A stretch of DNA of 64,000 nt from Ptiloglossa arizonensis. Taxonomy: Eukaryota; Arthropoda; Insecta; Hymenoptera; Colletidae. Made by a program: the position numbers and the translations under genes. Under the pieces are notes generated by a model that had not been told where the DNA came from, made no database searches, and saw only the letters and a list, made by a program, of their open reading frames with translations. This document shows, in pieces, positions 1-13,500 of the stretch (position 1 is its first letter; each line of letters begins with the position of its first letter). The stretch is taken from the NCBI RefSeq assembly GCF_051014685.1, contig NC_135058.1, forward strand, positions 7,354,811 through 7,418,810, read 5' to 3'.

Positions 1-3000
1 CATTAGAACGTAATGACTGCGTCGCAGTAGTCGGAACGACATTACCGGTGCATTAAGGTTAACTCGATATCGAGAGTTACTCATCTTTGACATCTTTGCG
101 CCTCTGCGCTTCGCGGAGATATTGGACCGTCTCCTTTGTGCCGTTACTTTCCCGTGGAAATGGCGGAAACAGCGGAACGAGGTCCGCGAACGACGGTTGT
201 AAACGAGTGTCAGTGTCGGAGAGTTTATCGAGTAGGAACCATGGTTTTTCGATTGATCCGACGAATGGTAGCGTCGCGTAACGGCGTCGTGGCGTCGATG
301 AAGATTCGAACGAGATGCTCTGACGCGATCTTTGGGGCCTTTAAGGCCCCACGGAAGACGAGACTCGTTTCGAGGCATATCTCGATGGATTCGAGATTGT
401 CGCGACGAGCAATTCTTAAATCATTGCCTCAACGTTACGCTTCTTACTTGCTCGTATCCGGAACTCGGTGTTGCAAATCTACAGTTGCATTTCTTCGAAA
501 CCCTCGACGCATTGGCTCGATTAAAAAAGTAAATAGGATATCGAAGTACTTTCCGCGTGTAGAAAAATGATTCATCGCCTTGTTCTTCCGATTCAACTTT
601 TAATCGGTACGGTGGTTATTTTGTTAAAAGGTGTGGCGTGGTCTGTAGGATAATTGTTAAAATATGTGGTATGATTTATTAAGTTGGTAATTCATACTTT
701 GACAATAGCTGGATGACAGTAAGTAACGTGACTATGATACAATTATCAGACTCTTCGCTCAATACTTCTCGGTTCGACTTTGTTCGATTCGATACTTCTC
801 GGTTTGACACTTCTCGGTTCAACACTTTTCCTTCCGAAAAAAGAAAGATCCTTACCCGTTTTTTCGTTGGGTCTGCTCCGACCCCTACTTCCTCCTCGAT
901 TACCCTTGCTCGTTGCTCGCCAAATGCTCCCTTGAAACTACGTTTTCCTAAATCTACGCTAAGCTGGAATTACGATACTGCAAATATTTGAGGACAATTT
1001 TGAGAAAACGAAGATCCGATGTTGCGAATTTTATTAATTTGTCGAGAACTCGAACAAATCGATTCGTCAAAGTCTACGTTACCGGTTACGTGTCAACGAA
1101 ACAGCGAAGAGTTCGGTGTGTTCTCCATTCGACTTCGAAAGGAAGTTTTAAAAGCTCGTCGAACGTTTCGACGTCGTCAAAGAAACCGTAAGTGCTCCAA
1201 CGATTTTACAAAATCTTCAACGAACGTGTCTTCGTTCCGTAATTGGAATTTTTTTTAATAATCGTCGCCAACGAAACGGAGCATTCAACGGTAAATTCGT
1301 GTAAAAGGGAATAATTCTGTTTATTCGTCCAAATAAATCCGATTAATATATACGTAGCGAGAAGTCCGATGCACGGTTTCGCTCGACGATACATTGGTGT
1401 TTCGTAAAAATATTAAGGGGAATATATTTGTTTTTTTTTTGTTATTCGATCTGGTTTCGAATTTACGAATCGTTCGCGCGACGGTGTCTCGATGATTCTG
1501 ATCTCGAGACGAACCACCATGTAATTCGTTCCCTTGAACGTTTACAATCGATGCTTTGCACTTTGCTCGGTACGATTTGTGTAATTTATCGACGACCGAT
1601 CGTAAACGTTTTCGTAACGTTGGATCCATAATTTCAGTCGGTTGTAACGATAACAGCGAATACGAGTAGAAGAACTAGTTCGTTGTCGGTGAACGAGATC
1701 GAACGGTATAAACGTTTGTAAACGCGTGCTGAATTCACGGCTGGAAATTATGTTCACGCTTTATCGGACACCCTCGTAATCCACCGCTCAACCGTTTTAA
1801 CATCTTCGTAAATTGTTTTCGCTGGAAAGCCCCCTCCCGTCCCCTTCCGCCTCGGACCTAACTTAATTCCTCGTGTTTGTCGTTCGTCCCTTTAACGGGG
1901 ACCGTTAATTGAAATGTCGCTCTCGTCGTGGCGAAAAAACGAAGGAAACGCGACAATCGCGCGTTAATTCGTTTCAGTTATACGTGTGTCTGTTTCTCGA
2001 ACGAATATAAACCGCGACGCAACGGGATAAAAGTAACGGTCGAACGGAGCTACGCCGTGAGCGGCCAGTGACAGAAAAGTTATTGGATCGCGTCTGTGGT
2101 TTAATAGGATTATTGCAATGGCCGAGTCGAAAGCTATCAGCTCACCGCGCGACGTCTGGAGGAGCCTCGAAATTAAACATTTTCTCTCCGCGTCTTTCCA
2201 ACGTGCCTCGCCCAAGTATTTCCCCCATGGCTTGTACGGATTTTCTATCAGTTTCCCCTCGTCGTGAAGGTATCGTCGGGGTTCATCGATATTTTTCGTT
2301 GCGCGCACTTCCCTACACCGCCCTGCGAGTAGAGTTTCCACGTCGCGACGTTTTATCTTCCGCGTCGTTCCCCTTTTGTAAATACAACAACCGTCGTTCG
2401 TCGACGATGTCTGTAAACGTTTAATATTCGTCGCGATTCTCATCAAATAGCCGTGTCAAAATGGAGCGAATTTTACGACGGAGCATCGAACAGCTCCTTA
2501 CCGAAAGTTTCTGGAAATTACTTCCCTGTGGTTCTTCTATACAGTGGATGGATAAAAATATCCCTTAAAAATAAAATCAATGTGTCCCGACACGGCTCTA
2601 CGCGTTGTATTCTCTCTGTTGTTGCACCGTAATTCTTTTGAAGAATTTATTTCGCTTTGCCAGCTTCGAGGCGGTGCGAGAGACTGTCCGTAAACTCACG
2701 TAGACTTTGTCGTGGAACGATTCGTGCAATGATTTCAACGCGTGACAAGCTGTGTGTTAAATTTCTTTATTCTTCGAGGAGTCGTTTCGAGGTTCGAGAC
2801 GATACAGATGGCGTCTGGTTACCGCTCGATGAAAGTTCCGAATGCTCGTAACAAAGAGGGTCGTGTTGGCGAACGTTGAGTCGAGACGTGGCAAATGCGT
2901 TAAATGATTCGTAAAATATTCCACGTGTTCTGGAACGTGTTGCGTCATGGTGCACCGATGGATCAAGCTATACCGGTGACTGTGGTGATCCAGTTGCTCA

Positions 3001-3605
3001 CTTCGGATATTGCCGTGTAAACGGTCGGATATTCCAACTGGCAGGATCGACTCCACGATGCTACGCCTATGGAATCGTACGATTCGGTTATTAGTCGCTA
3101 ATAGCGAGTATTGTAACAAGTACCGAGACGGTGTACGATTCGCGGGATTAAAACGACCAAGTGGAGCGAAATTAGATACGCGTTACGATTGTCGATTTTC
3201 CTCGTAGAATAATTTTACGAGAGGTTGCAAGACCCTTCGAGATGCAAATTAAAATGTACGCGCGCGTCGAAATAATAATATATGACGGCCGTGCGTGTGT
3301 GCACGTACGCGAAGAATCGTTGAGAATGGCCGGTAATCGTTAAGAGTGCTAGAAGAGTCAGTTTTTCAGAGTATCTCGAGAAACAACGCTTTCTCTTCTT
3401 CGAAACGAAGAAACAGGCAACAGCGAGCAGAGTACGTATTCCACTGTCGTAACAAGTAGTATAAAGCGATGTAAAAAATTAGTGATACGCGCTGGATACG
3501 AAGTAAGAAATTATTGAATATTTCTACCTTTTACGTTACAGTTTGAACGAATGTCGTGGACATCCTCCAGTTGGGAAAACCTCGAACAAGGTAATTGAAA
3601 CTTAC
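1..3605. other. Intergenic, no supported gene
   Basis: No open frame here has recognisable domains or splice logic. Short direct repeats of an 'acttctcggttcga'-like word lie at about 757-830. The stretch should contain the last exon of the minus-strand protease gene that begins at 7093, but reading the minus strand for a Gly-Ile-Val-Ser-Trp-Gly block or a Pro-Gly-Val-Tyr block gave nothing convincing. Confidence 0.5.
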
Positions 3606-6600
3606 CGAACAACGAGCCGTTAAAAATGAGAGGCGAACCCGAATCACCGACGCAGGCGCTAGTGGTGTTCGATAAGGCGCAAAACATTCTCTGCGTTAAT
3701 AAGTCACCCCCGCTGGCCTGCTGGCAGTCCTCGTTATTAATTTTCTGCATCGTGCTGCACAAAAGTTCCTCCGAGACGGGACCTAAGAACTAAACAGCTC
3801 GGTTGCAATATTTCACCGCTTGGTACAACGTTCTCGAGGGTTTCGACATCGCTCTTACCACGGATGCACCCCAACCGACGATTCGAACCTCAGAACCATC
3901 CCCGATCGTCGAATGGATTCGCGGCAATTTGATCGGTTGCTTGCCATTATCGTATTCGATGTTTTCGTAAAGCTGGTTGTCGTGAGAACGAAAAATATTT
4001 ATATATGTATACGTATCGTTAATTACCGATGCAATTTCGCGTAGCCTGTGGCTCGTTGAAGCACACATTTGTAATCTCGATGAAATTAAAATAATCGTTA
4101 TATGAAAGAGTTTCTAGAAACACGTCTCGTCAAGACCTCTGGTAAAATATAAATCGTTTCGATAATTGATCACATTTTTTCACCGACGTCCATTGTTTGA
4201 ATTTCTTCCTCGTTCTTGGTCGCGAGTCACCATTGTACGCGAAATAACAATTTACGAACATACTAAATCCGAACTAATAGCATTCGTTACTTTGTTGGAC
4301 GTTCACTCACCCGTGCCACGGATAATTGAATATTACGAAGCTTTGTTTCCGTGGTAACATTTTCTTTACAGCTGCAGAATTTTATGGAGTACGTGTAACG
4401 ACCGATGCACGTGCAACGTTTCTTTACCGCGTACACTGTTCATATAGGAATTGTTCCTCTTTCGCGGTATTAATAAGAAGCAGTAGCTCTCAGTATCTAG
4501 TTCATTCGATAAAACTCTACTTGGAAAGAGCTCTGCTCTTGGTATTCGAAATTATCCTCCGTTAACTCTGTTTCGGAGTCGGTAGTCTACGTTCGCGTGA
4601 CGTTTCAAAGTCGTTCGTATAGATTTCATACCGTGTACTTTCAATTTGCTCAAAATCGCTTAAAAGGAAAAGATCTCGAAACACTCGAACGAAATCCACC
4701 CCCCTGGAGTTTCGTATCGGGAAAAATGATTACAACGGCAAGAAAAAGTGATACGCTCGCGATCGATGTTTCTTTTTTCAAAATCGTTTCGCGAACAGTT
4801 CTAACAGAGGCTAAATATTAGGTGGAGGAAAAAGTTCGTTTCTTCGTCGGATATAAATCGAATTTCCAGTATCTAATACCTTTTAGAAATAACATAACAA
4901 TAGCGATATTTTCGAAAGATTCGATAAACAGTTCGATGAACTTACATTCGAAACAAGTTCGAGTCAAGTTGAAATTCGAATGTCCAACTATAAATTCGCG
5001 CGAACTTTTTCCAGTATTCGATGTATTCTTGAAAAAACGAAAGAAAAAAAATAAAACAAATCTGTTTTACCTCGATCAGACCGATATCGTAGTCGTAATT
5101 AGATTCCCTGAAGGCGGGATGGATCGCAACGCTTTTAATCGCGTAAATCTCACCGCCCTTGTAATAATAGGTCGTGCCGGCCCTCACGTGGAAGCTCTTG
5201 ACGCGTACCCTGTAAAAGCGCGGGACAGAGAAGAAAAACGTATCGAACCGCGTGCAATCGTACACGCGAACCGGCACCCGGCTGACAATGCGATATATTA
5301 ATCTTGCCTGAGAGCACACTGCGCTGACGTTATTATCCACTTTTCCCCGACGATACCACCGCCGCAGAAATGCTCGACTTGGTGGCCGAAAAACGTACCA
5401 TTGTTCTGCAACGAGACCTGCGGGAGAGGCAACGATTTTCTAAATGCCAAATCGACCGTGAAGATCGATCGATCGCACGTTGTACTAACCGCAAATGGAT
5501 ATTTCTCTATGGTGGCTTTCTCTCCTCCGATAATCCGGGATTCCAGCGTGCCCGGAGATCGTGCTGACTTCGAACCGATTCTTTCCCGATAATCGTCTGT
5601 ACAACATTCAAATCAGACGGAATGTTTAATGCGTTCGCGCGCTGCCGAGGCCACTGGCGCGTGTGATTGCTACGTTTCTTTCTCGTTTGTTCGCGAACCT
5701 CGGTATCGTTTGGGGAGCATTTTCCGCCGATTACAAGGGAAACAGTTTTCCCATCTCGGTCTCACGGTTGGGAAATTTTACGCGAAACCGCGGCAGAATT
5801 TTCCGTTATTATCCGTTAATTATCAACGTTATTCCGTATTATTCGAACACGATCGACTCGGTATTCGCGAAGAATCGAGGAACGTGTAAGTTTCTCGAGT
5901 TGAATTCACCGTGGAATTCGAATTCGGTGACGAATTTTATTATATTCACGCGTTCGTGAATATAAGCTCAACGAGTAGCGAAATTACGTGCAAGTCTCGA
6001 CGAATTTGCAAGCGCGACACTGCGTTACCTTGTATCTGATTCGCTGATAATACGTTTACGTTTAGTTCAATGTTCGATTCAGAACGAACGATTTAGACTT
6101 TAACTGTAACACGAATCTACGATTGTTTAAAAATTGTACAAATTTCCTTGTTTTCGGTTAAGTACCGCACGTTGAAGAATATACTTTATTTCTCGGTGGT
6201 TGCGATATCACCGGAAGCACGGGATCGGTTTAACGTTTCGCGAACAAATCTTCCGTGGTAAAGAAAAATCAGAGGAAATCTTGATCGGACGATACATTTG
6301 TATCGTTACTGTGAATCTTTATTTACTGAGAGGTGCGAAATTCTAGCTGGAAAAGTTAAAGGACCAAACCGAATTGTAACTTCTTGTACCCTTACAAGTA
6401 TCTATATAGTTACTGTATCGTTTCAATTATTATAAAATTCGAACGGTTCCGTCGAGAAGAAACTGTAATACCTCGTAACGGGAAATTTCTGACGCGTTAA
6501 TTAGAAATATACTTCACTTGAATTCCGTATGTGAGCCGTGCAGAGGACCGAACAACCGAGTACCACGATCAGCGGTAAGGCGTACATTTTAACTACGTTT

Positions 6601-7093
6601 GAGGTCACACGGGGGAAGTGTATCCTTTATAAAGTCGCGGGAACGTAATTTACGCGTAAACAACATAACCCCGCGATTACTGTCTCTTTCGTCCGTTTAT
6701 CTGGAAACTGCTAATGCCACTAATACGGTCGACATTAAGGGCTAAACCGTCGCCCGTGTCGCGCGACCTGTTTTCCGTGCGCGTTTAGAAAATGATTCAG
6801 CTTGTTAAGATAACACCGAAAAACAGTGGCTCGTGTCGCAACGGGTCGTAAACTACAGGATTTGTTAACGTTGCGTTCGTAGAATTATCTCGCGCGATGC
6901 GCTACCTGTCGACAAACTGTGTTGTCTCTTTACCTGGGAACAAATCGGGACCGTGACTTATCGCGAACCGAGGGTCGGTCGAGAATCGGTTCTCGGAAAC
7001 GATCGAACTCGGGGCGCTCGAAATGGTCGGTAAACGAGACGCAACAACCAGGCCGAACGAGATAAACAACAGCGAGTGGGTCTCGTTTCCCAT
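3606..7093 (-). CDS. SP-1: serine protease homolog, catalytic His replaced by Gln; 3' exon not found
   Basis: Secreted S1A-fold protein, probably without protease activity. Minus-strand exons: 6934-7093, 5490-5596, 5308-5417, 5071-5209, 3859-3972, 3606-3789. All joins are in phase and give 271 residues before an unfound last exon. Exon 1 starts at an ATG followed by a hydrophobic signal segment (LLFISFGLVVA). A pro-region of about 74 residues, long for this cluster, ends in ESR|IIGG. The usual AAHC is SAQC, with Gln at residue 122 in place of the nucleophile-activating His. Asp is kept (YDYDIGL, residue 167) and so is Ser (GDSGSP, residue 260). The S1-pocket position (189) is Ser, as in chymotrypsins. 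The donor after exon 3 is GC (CAG|GCAAGA) with acceptor TTTTACAG. The exon carrying GDSG ends at a strong GTAAGT donor after NGSLF, a position not used by the four sister genes. Without a last exon the C-terminal beta strands are missing. It may be a homolog with a distant last exon or a decaying gene. Confidence 0.72.
4821..5014. mobile_element. Possible degenerate mariner-like short element in SP-1 intron 4
   Basis: The left edge (TA, then GGTGGAGGAAAAAGTTCG) and the right edge (inverted CTGGAAAAAGTTCG, then TA) share an imperfect inverted repeat around GGAAAAAGTTCG. The TA on both sides fits Tc1/mariner target duplication. The repeat is short and gapped, so this is a weak call. It holds no transposase reading frame. 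Confidence 0.25.
5941..5964. repeat. Perfect 10-bp stem hairpin
   Basis: TATATTCACG, a four-base loop CGTT, then CGTGAATATA. It lies in the long first intron of SP-1. Function is unknown; short AT-rich palindromes arise by chance. Confidence 0.5.
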
Positions 7094-9960
7094 CGAGTGT
7101 CCTTGAATAAAAGGAATATTTACGAAAAGGGAGACTTCTCGATCTAAAAACGAGACGTTACTGTACTTTGCATCTTTCGAACCTTGATGACATCTTTGAC
7201 ACCGTGTCTGTCGAACGATAATAATTACGTATCGTGCACGGAATGGAAGTTTAATAGTAAATTGGTTTACTATTTGTAGCCATTTGTAATAACTGGCGTA
7301 CTACCTTCACCGAAGGAGTAGTCCAAACTGGAGCGAGTGACGAAGAAAGCGAACGCTGTCGGTTGTTCGATGCACCGCAGTGCATCGCGTACCTATCAAC
7401 GCAATAGAGCTACGTTGAGAGGAATACTCAATACCGCGGTACTACGGTTTACTGGAATAGTACGGTAGAATCTTCTCCGTTGTACGGACTAATTGGGAGA
7501 GGAAAAGTGTTCGCGCAAGAGAATTTTCACATAGTAAAATAACAAGCGGTTAGCACTCGGGAGGAAGTAAATTAAAACGAACACTGCGTCAATTTCGTAT
7601 CGAGTAATTGCGAATAGATTTCTACAGAATAGAATGAACACTTTGTTTTCGTAGAATATTGTAATAGGAAACATACTGTTCGTGTAATGGAACTTTTACA
7701 GAACGAAGGGTTGGTATAATGAAAGCTTCTACTGTATAACGAACACGAATTTGACAATGTTTAAGCTGTATACCCGAGCGTATCCGTGGAGAGGATGGTC
7801 GTATCGGTTCGAAGGCTGGAGCGCAACTGATTTTTTAATTCCGCGAACAAGTGAAAATGGTTGGGGGTAAGGAATGGTCGAAGGTGGGGGGATGGTCGTC
7901 GGAATTGGGAAATTTCGAAAAAACGGATCCAGTGTCTCGAGTGTTCCGCGAGTGTCGGTTCGGGATGCAGCCCGCGTCGAAATTTTCCAGCTCGTGGCTC
8001 GTGTTCAACGAAACATTACAAAATGCATCGTTTCTCTCTCTGTGACTGTAACTAAACTCGCGACGCGAGTCAACGGTGGGAATACGCGGAACGAACGATC
8101 GAGTTGCTCGCACAATAGTCCGGGGATAAAAAAAAAAATAGTTGGAAATATCAATTTCGCGGTGAAAATCGTTTTTCCTCGATACCGTGGATTATTACGA
8201 AACTAATCGACCTATACGGATATCGGGTTTAACGCGTGTACCGGTCACCGCGTAAAATGCTCGCAATTTCGTTGTGCCCGCTCGTAGCTTCATTTCTATC
8301 CAAGTATCGAATTTATTAGCCGGAAGCGCGCGAACGTATTATCTTGAAAAATAATTTCAATTACTCGTCGCATAGGATCGCTCTGTCACGAAACGAGAAT
8401 CGGTGATAAATATTCCGTCTGTTAGCGACGGTACTCGCGCGTGTACGCGTACACGCCATCGGCGCGGCGCGGCGTCGCTTCAGCGGGACGAAGTAACGCG
8501 ATATTTATTATTAAATTAACATATATCGGCGCCCCGTTGGATATTGCTCGCTGATTTTTGGCCGATGGGGGGCATTAAAATATAAATCGGTCGCGCGATA
8601 TTCCCCCGGATGTTCTTATTACTCGTTTTCTGCACTCTATCGCGATTAATAAATGGACGCAATAACCGGGATCCCGACCCGGTGTCGCGCGCCTCTCCAT
8701 TTTATTCAATGCACCGGCCCCGTATAATTTTCGGACTAGTCCGATAATGTTCTTATTCCTCGTTCCGCATCGAATATCTACTCTTTGGAAATTTACCGAA
8801 TCGTTGACGCGAGTTTTCGAGCGAACGAGGTATTTAACGCTTTCGGCGGTGTCTATCGATACAATTCCATCACGATTCATCGCAACGTAGTTCGATCGGT
8901 TAGTTGGAAACTGCATCGCGGTTGTACCTTGCATATTTTGCTCAATTATCGTTATACTTTGTACCTTCTATACTTGTAACTGAAAATAAGAAACAACGAT
9001 AAAAATACCTTCCATCCTGTAGCAGGAACGTACGATATTTGAGAAACGATGGAAACGATCGATTCGAAGTTCGATGAGTGTACAATATTGGTTCACGAAT
9101 TGGAGATACATTATTCAAAATCGAATCGAGAGGAGAAACGAAGAAAGTCTAGATCTTCGGGCTTTTATCGAGCCGAAGTAATGAAACTAGTGAATTGTTT
9201 GGAAAGATAGGAAACTACGTGACATTGTTACGAAACTGTTCCTATTAAATATTTTAAGTTACGCATCCTTGACGAACGATCGAAGAAACGACAGTTCGTA
9301 CGACACCTAATAACACGAAACGCTATCGCGAGATCGAAGCTTATTCGCGGTATCTTCGCGTGCGCGGTAAATATTACGAGTTACACAATACTTCGGAGAG
9401 ATCCACGCATTTAATTGGATTACTTTCTTTTATGATGCAAGTTTATCGACAAACAGGCGAACAGTTCCATGTGATCGAAAATATGTGGCAATCGACTAAA
9501 GCGCCAGATTCTATATAAAGAGACACGAAACGGGCGCTGTACCTTGTATTCGTTGCAACTACGGTCGAGACCGGAGCTTTTGACCGTTCAAGGTCACTCG
9601 ATCGTACATCGTATCGAACAGAAATTTCGCTTTATTCGTTTATTCATCATTATCAAAAAACCAGCACCGTACCTTATTCCGGTTTAATCGATTCTTCTTG
9701 TTACTGTGCGTACAAAATTGACAGAGGTGATCGAGAAACGAACATGGAGAGCGTAGAGAAACGTTTCGGAGAACGCTGATCGATTCGCGCGGGATATCGT
9801 TCCGAAGAGCAGCGTTCGTTCCGATAAAAAAGAAATTTGAAATATCTCTCGCTTCTCCACGATACTTTTACGCACGGAACGACGCGTAGCGTCGATACAT
9901 CGGAGAATAACTGCGCAAAGTGCGATTACACCTTGCGGGCACATCGCTTCGCTTACGGAG

Positions 9961-10198
9961 AAAGAATCGGATCGCGAAAGGATCGGTCTCAACGAATTTA
10001 TAGTTCCCTCTGTACCTCGGTTATTGATCTTCGACGAAACGGGTGACCGATTTCGATCGCGCGACGCACTTTACACGGTGAAAGATCGAATCGCGGAAGG
10101 ATCGATCTCTTCGAGTTTATAGTTCTCTCTGTACCTCGGTTATTGATCTTCGACGAAACGAGTGACCGATTTCGATCGCGCGACGCATCTTGCACGGT
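9961..10198. repeat. Tandem duplication, about 119-bp unit, two copies
   Basis: The word GTACCTCGGTTATTGATC begins at 10012 and again at 10131, and the flanking sequence (AAAGA-TCG...CGCG...AAGG at the left, CGATCGCGCGACGCA at the right) matches across both units with scattered substitutions. Confidence 0.85.
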
Positions 10199-10451
10199 CA
10201 GAGGGAAGTTTGCAGAAATTTAGGAGTCGCGAGGGGTCTCGTAACGGACCACCGTGGAACCCGCGGGAAATTCCTCTCGCACATAGGACGGGGGATATTG
10301 CAACGAAGAAATTTCAAGACGGTGAAATCTCTCCGATGACGAATCGCGCGAACAGTCATCGCGGAGATAACTTCCCTACGGAATTCCTCTCCGTGTCAAC
10401 AACGTCTGTAATAATGAGTCACTAGCAAACACCCGGGGGATTAAAAACAGA

Positions 10452-10453
<2 letters not shown>

Positions 10454-10493
<40 letters not shown>

Positions 10494-10508
10494 TTCTCTC
10501 TTTCTCTC
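10454..10508. repeat. (CT)n microsatellite
   Basis: An uninterrupted CT run of about 33 bases followed by CTTT-interrupted units. Confidence 0.95.
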
Positions 10509-13500
10509 CGCCCGTGCAAACACCGACAACGCGTTTCCTCGTTAAAAAGATCGGCGAGGAGAACGCGGTGTAATTTGCAATTACACGGTCCGCGTAATAG
10601 CGTTGGCCCGCGGAACGAAACGCTAAGCAGCGCGTGCGCGTGCGCGCGTACCAGCGCGGACAGTAATTTTGCGCGCGCTTTATCGCCAACGGTGCCCTCC
10701 TCCTACCCCCGCTACCTCTCGGTACCTCGATGAGCAAAAATTATCGCAACAATTTTCGTAACTCGCCGGCGTATTTCATTCGGTTGTTTCCACCGCTCGG
10801 TGGTCCCTATTCATCCGGCCATCGCGAGAATATTTCACGGGACGCTCGCGAGAGCTCGAATTCCCCCCTCGCCCCGTAAAATGTGCATTCGTAATCCGGC
10901 GTAGACGACAATCCGCGATAAATTTGGATGAACGTCGTCCCCCATTCACCCCCGTAATTTCAATAATCGTATCGGCTCTAAGCGACGCGGCGATACGACG
11001 ACGCTCGGCCTTGACGCGGTTTTTTCCTTCTTTTTTTTTTCTCTCTTTTTATCAGCGATCGCGTCACGATTAAACGCTCTCTTCCGACGATAAGGAGAAT
11101 CGCGTTGTTGTTATTATTATTATTATTTTTGTTTGCGCAATGGATATCCTACGTGTGTCTCTGCGTTAATTCGCTCGATTGGAAGCGTTTTTCACGACCG
11201 CTTCGTCGGCGAGAATTGCTCCTGGCATGGTTTTAATCGGAGCAGGGAGGGGGAAACTGCAACCATGAAAGTGAACACGATCGAGTCTTGTCGAGGCCTT
11301 CGAGTACCGTGCTGGAGTCACTTTTGACTCGTCAATTTCTTCGAGACAGGCGAGATACTCGCTGTTGCAACGACAATGATTATTGATCCGAGGTTAAATT
11401 TATTCCAAAACGAGTTACCATAATTGGGATACACGACGCAGATGTTTGTTATTTTAATTGTAGTTTTATAGAATTACTACTCGATACGCGTTGGTTTGTT
11501 ATTTCACTTGTAATTTTGTAGAATTACTACTCGAAACGATCAATAGCATCCAAGATCGGATTATTCTCAGGACGTATGCCTCGCCTAATGGCATCGATAT
11601 TTTATTCTCGATTTTCGTGTATTCGTAATGGATATCTGACTGAACATTTCTTTGTTTTACGTCAAAGGCGAAGAAAAATCGTGTGTGCGTTTAATAACCA
11701 TTCTCTCAGCTCGCTTGTTATCGAATTTGAAAATCCTTGTTCCTTTCTTATTCGTGTCCTGGATTCATAGTCATCGTCTGTACACGTAATCGCACGTTAC
11801 GCGTATTACTGGCAAGTAATACGACGCATATTGTTAGATCGCACGATCGTCGAATAACGTCACGATACTGATCGATCACGATTACGATCCACGTAACTCG
11901 AGATTAATACTTTCTAAACGAAGACAAATATTCAACAATTTTTGCGTAAAAATAGTCACCGAATCGATCGAACGTCCGTCGTTTCTCGCGGGGATCAATT
12001 TAATCGCTTCGATCTGAAATTGTTGACGTTTCCCAGATTTTAAACTCGTACACTTTATTTCCGAACACAATCGAATCCGAATCGATCATCGGATCGATAA
12101 TTGAACCGGTGCACTTGATACGAAAATTAAACTTCTCCGCGGGTGCTTAAACGCGCTTCACGCGCGTATCAATGGGTAAGCTGACTTACCTGTAAACTCG
12201 TGTAAACGATATTATAATTCGTGAAAATAAAATGAAACACAATGAGAACAATCGAAGTAAAAAGTGAATACGAAAAACGTGAAATCTGACGAAAATAAAG
12301 TAAAGTATTAGAAACGAGGTAAAAGTGAAAACAAAATAACAGTATCCTTGTCGAGTATCCAAATATTGTGAGAACAATCAGGTCTGGATTCGATCGATCG
12401 TTTGATTCTTTCCATTTGTGGAAACATTTCGAAGAATGAGAAATCATTTCGGAAGTATTGTTCCGAGGAAGCTCGTTCTTCGTTCTTCGACGAATCAAAA
12501 TTGTAGTTTTGTATGAAAGATAATTTCGTTGATCGAATCATTTCGGTGAAATACAGTTGCTAAAATATATAAGCTTCCTCGATTACCTTATCCTTGAGTT
12601 TATCAGTTTCTCGTGTATCGAACTGATCGAACTATTTTTGCCAATTCAGCGAACGATGGCGTTCGGTAACGATAGTTTCTCGAAATTGAAGAAGAAATCA
12701 ACGAGCAGCGACGCAACAACGAGAACAACTCGACGATTAAACTACTCGGGATGTGTACGAAATTCTGCGTTCAATTAACCCCTCAAATGTTCACGAATGG
12801 CTACATTTTTGTTAATTGGCCGCGCGCGCAAGGAAGACGCATTGATTTCGTTTAAAATTTCTCGGATCGTATTCTCGTACGAACAATACACGGTTCGTTT
12901 ACGTTCGCGCTAAAAACGCGTGCAAAAACAACTTCCGACGAACACGACGTATTATAACGAGCCCGAATTTTGTAAACTCTTTTACATTCAGGGAACGGCG
13001 GGCGTGAGTGCACGCGCGTGTATGTGTCTGTGTACGTGTTAAGCCCTTCGTATAGTGCGTCTCGGTAGAAACTAAGTATTAGGAGTTGGAAATTTCGAAG
13101 AGATTACAACGAATTAAGCCCGGGGGAAGTTCGCGCGCGAGAAGGTTGCAGCCAGTAGTGTTCGCGAAGAAACATCCGAGACAGTTATTTCGTGAAAATA
13201 GTTCGTGCGTATGGTGTCGATCGAGTTCAGTTAAATTACCAACCGTGTCGCGAGTTTCGTATATTTATTTATAAATATATTGTTAAATATATATAGCAGA
13301 ACTTTTTCTATTCGATCTCTATTTCTTTCTCCGAGAAACCTTCGGCAACGATTTTTTTCCAAATTTTGAAGAACGAAGAGCGTCTTTGAATACGAAATGT
13401 GGAAAGTTTGCAGACGATAGACTTTTCGAAGCTTGAAAGCTCGGTTGACGTTACGGGAAGAAAATACAGTACTCGAGGAAAGTGTACCAAGAAAAGAATA

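Noticed and set aside
2915..3094. Plus-strand frame with GDCGDPV and, near its end, GIVRFGY, resembling the GDSGGP...GIVSWG of a protease last exon
   Set aside because: The spacing between the two blocks is about 10-15 residues too long, there is no acceptor in the right phase or matching upstream exons on the plus strand, and the frame ends without PGVYT. Probably chance; at most a very decayed relic.
3790..3858. Reading through the intron between SP-1 exons 5 and 6 (LYQAVKY looks protease-like)
   Set aside because: The read-through meets an in-frame stop before the next exon, whereas splicing GTAAGA to TTTAG restores the frame exactly in phase 0.
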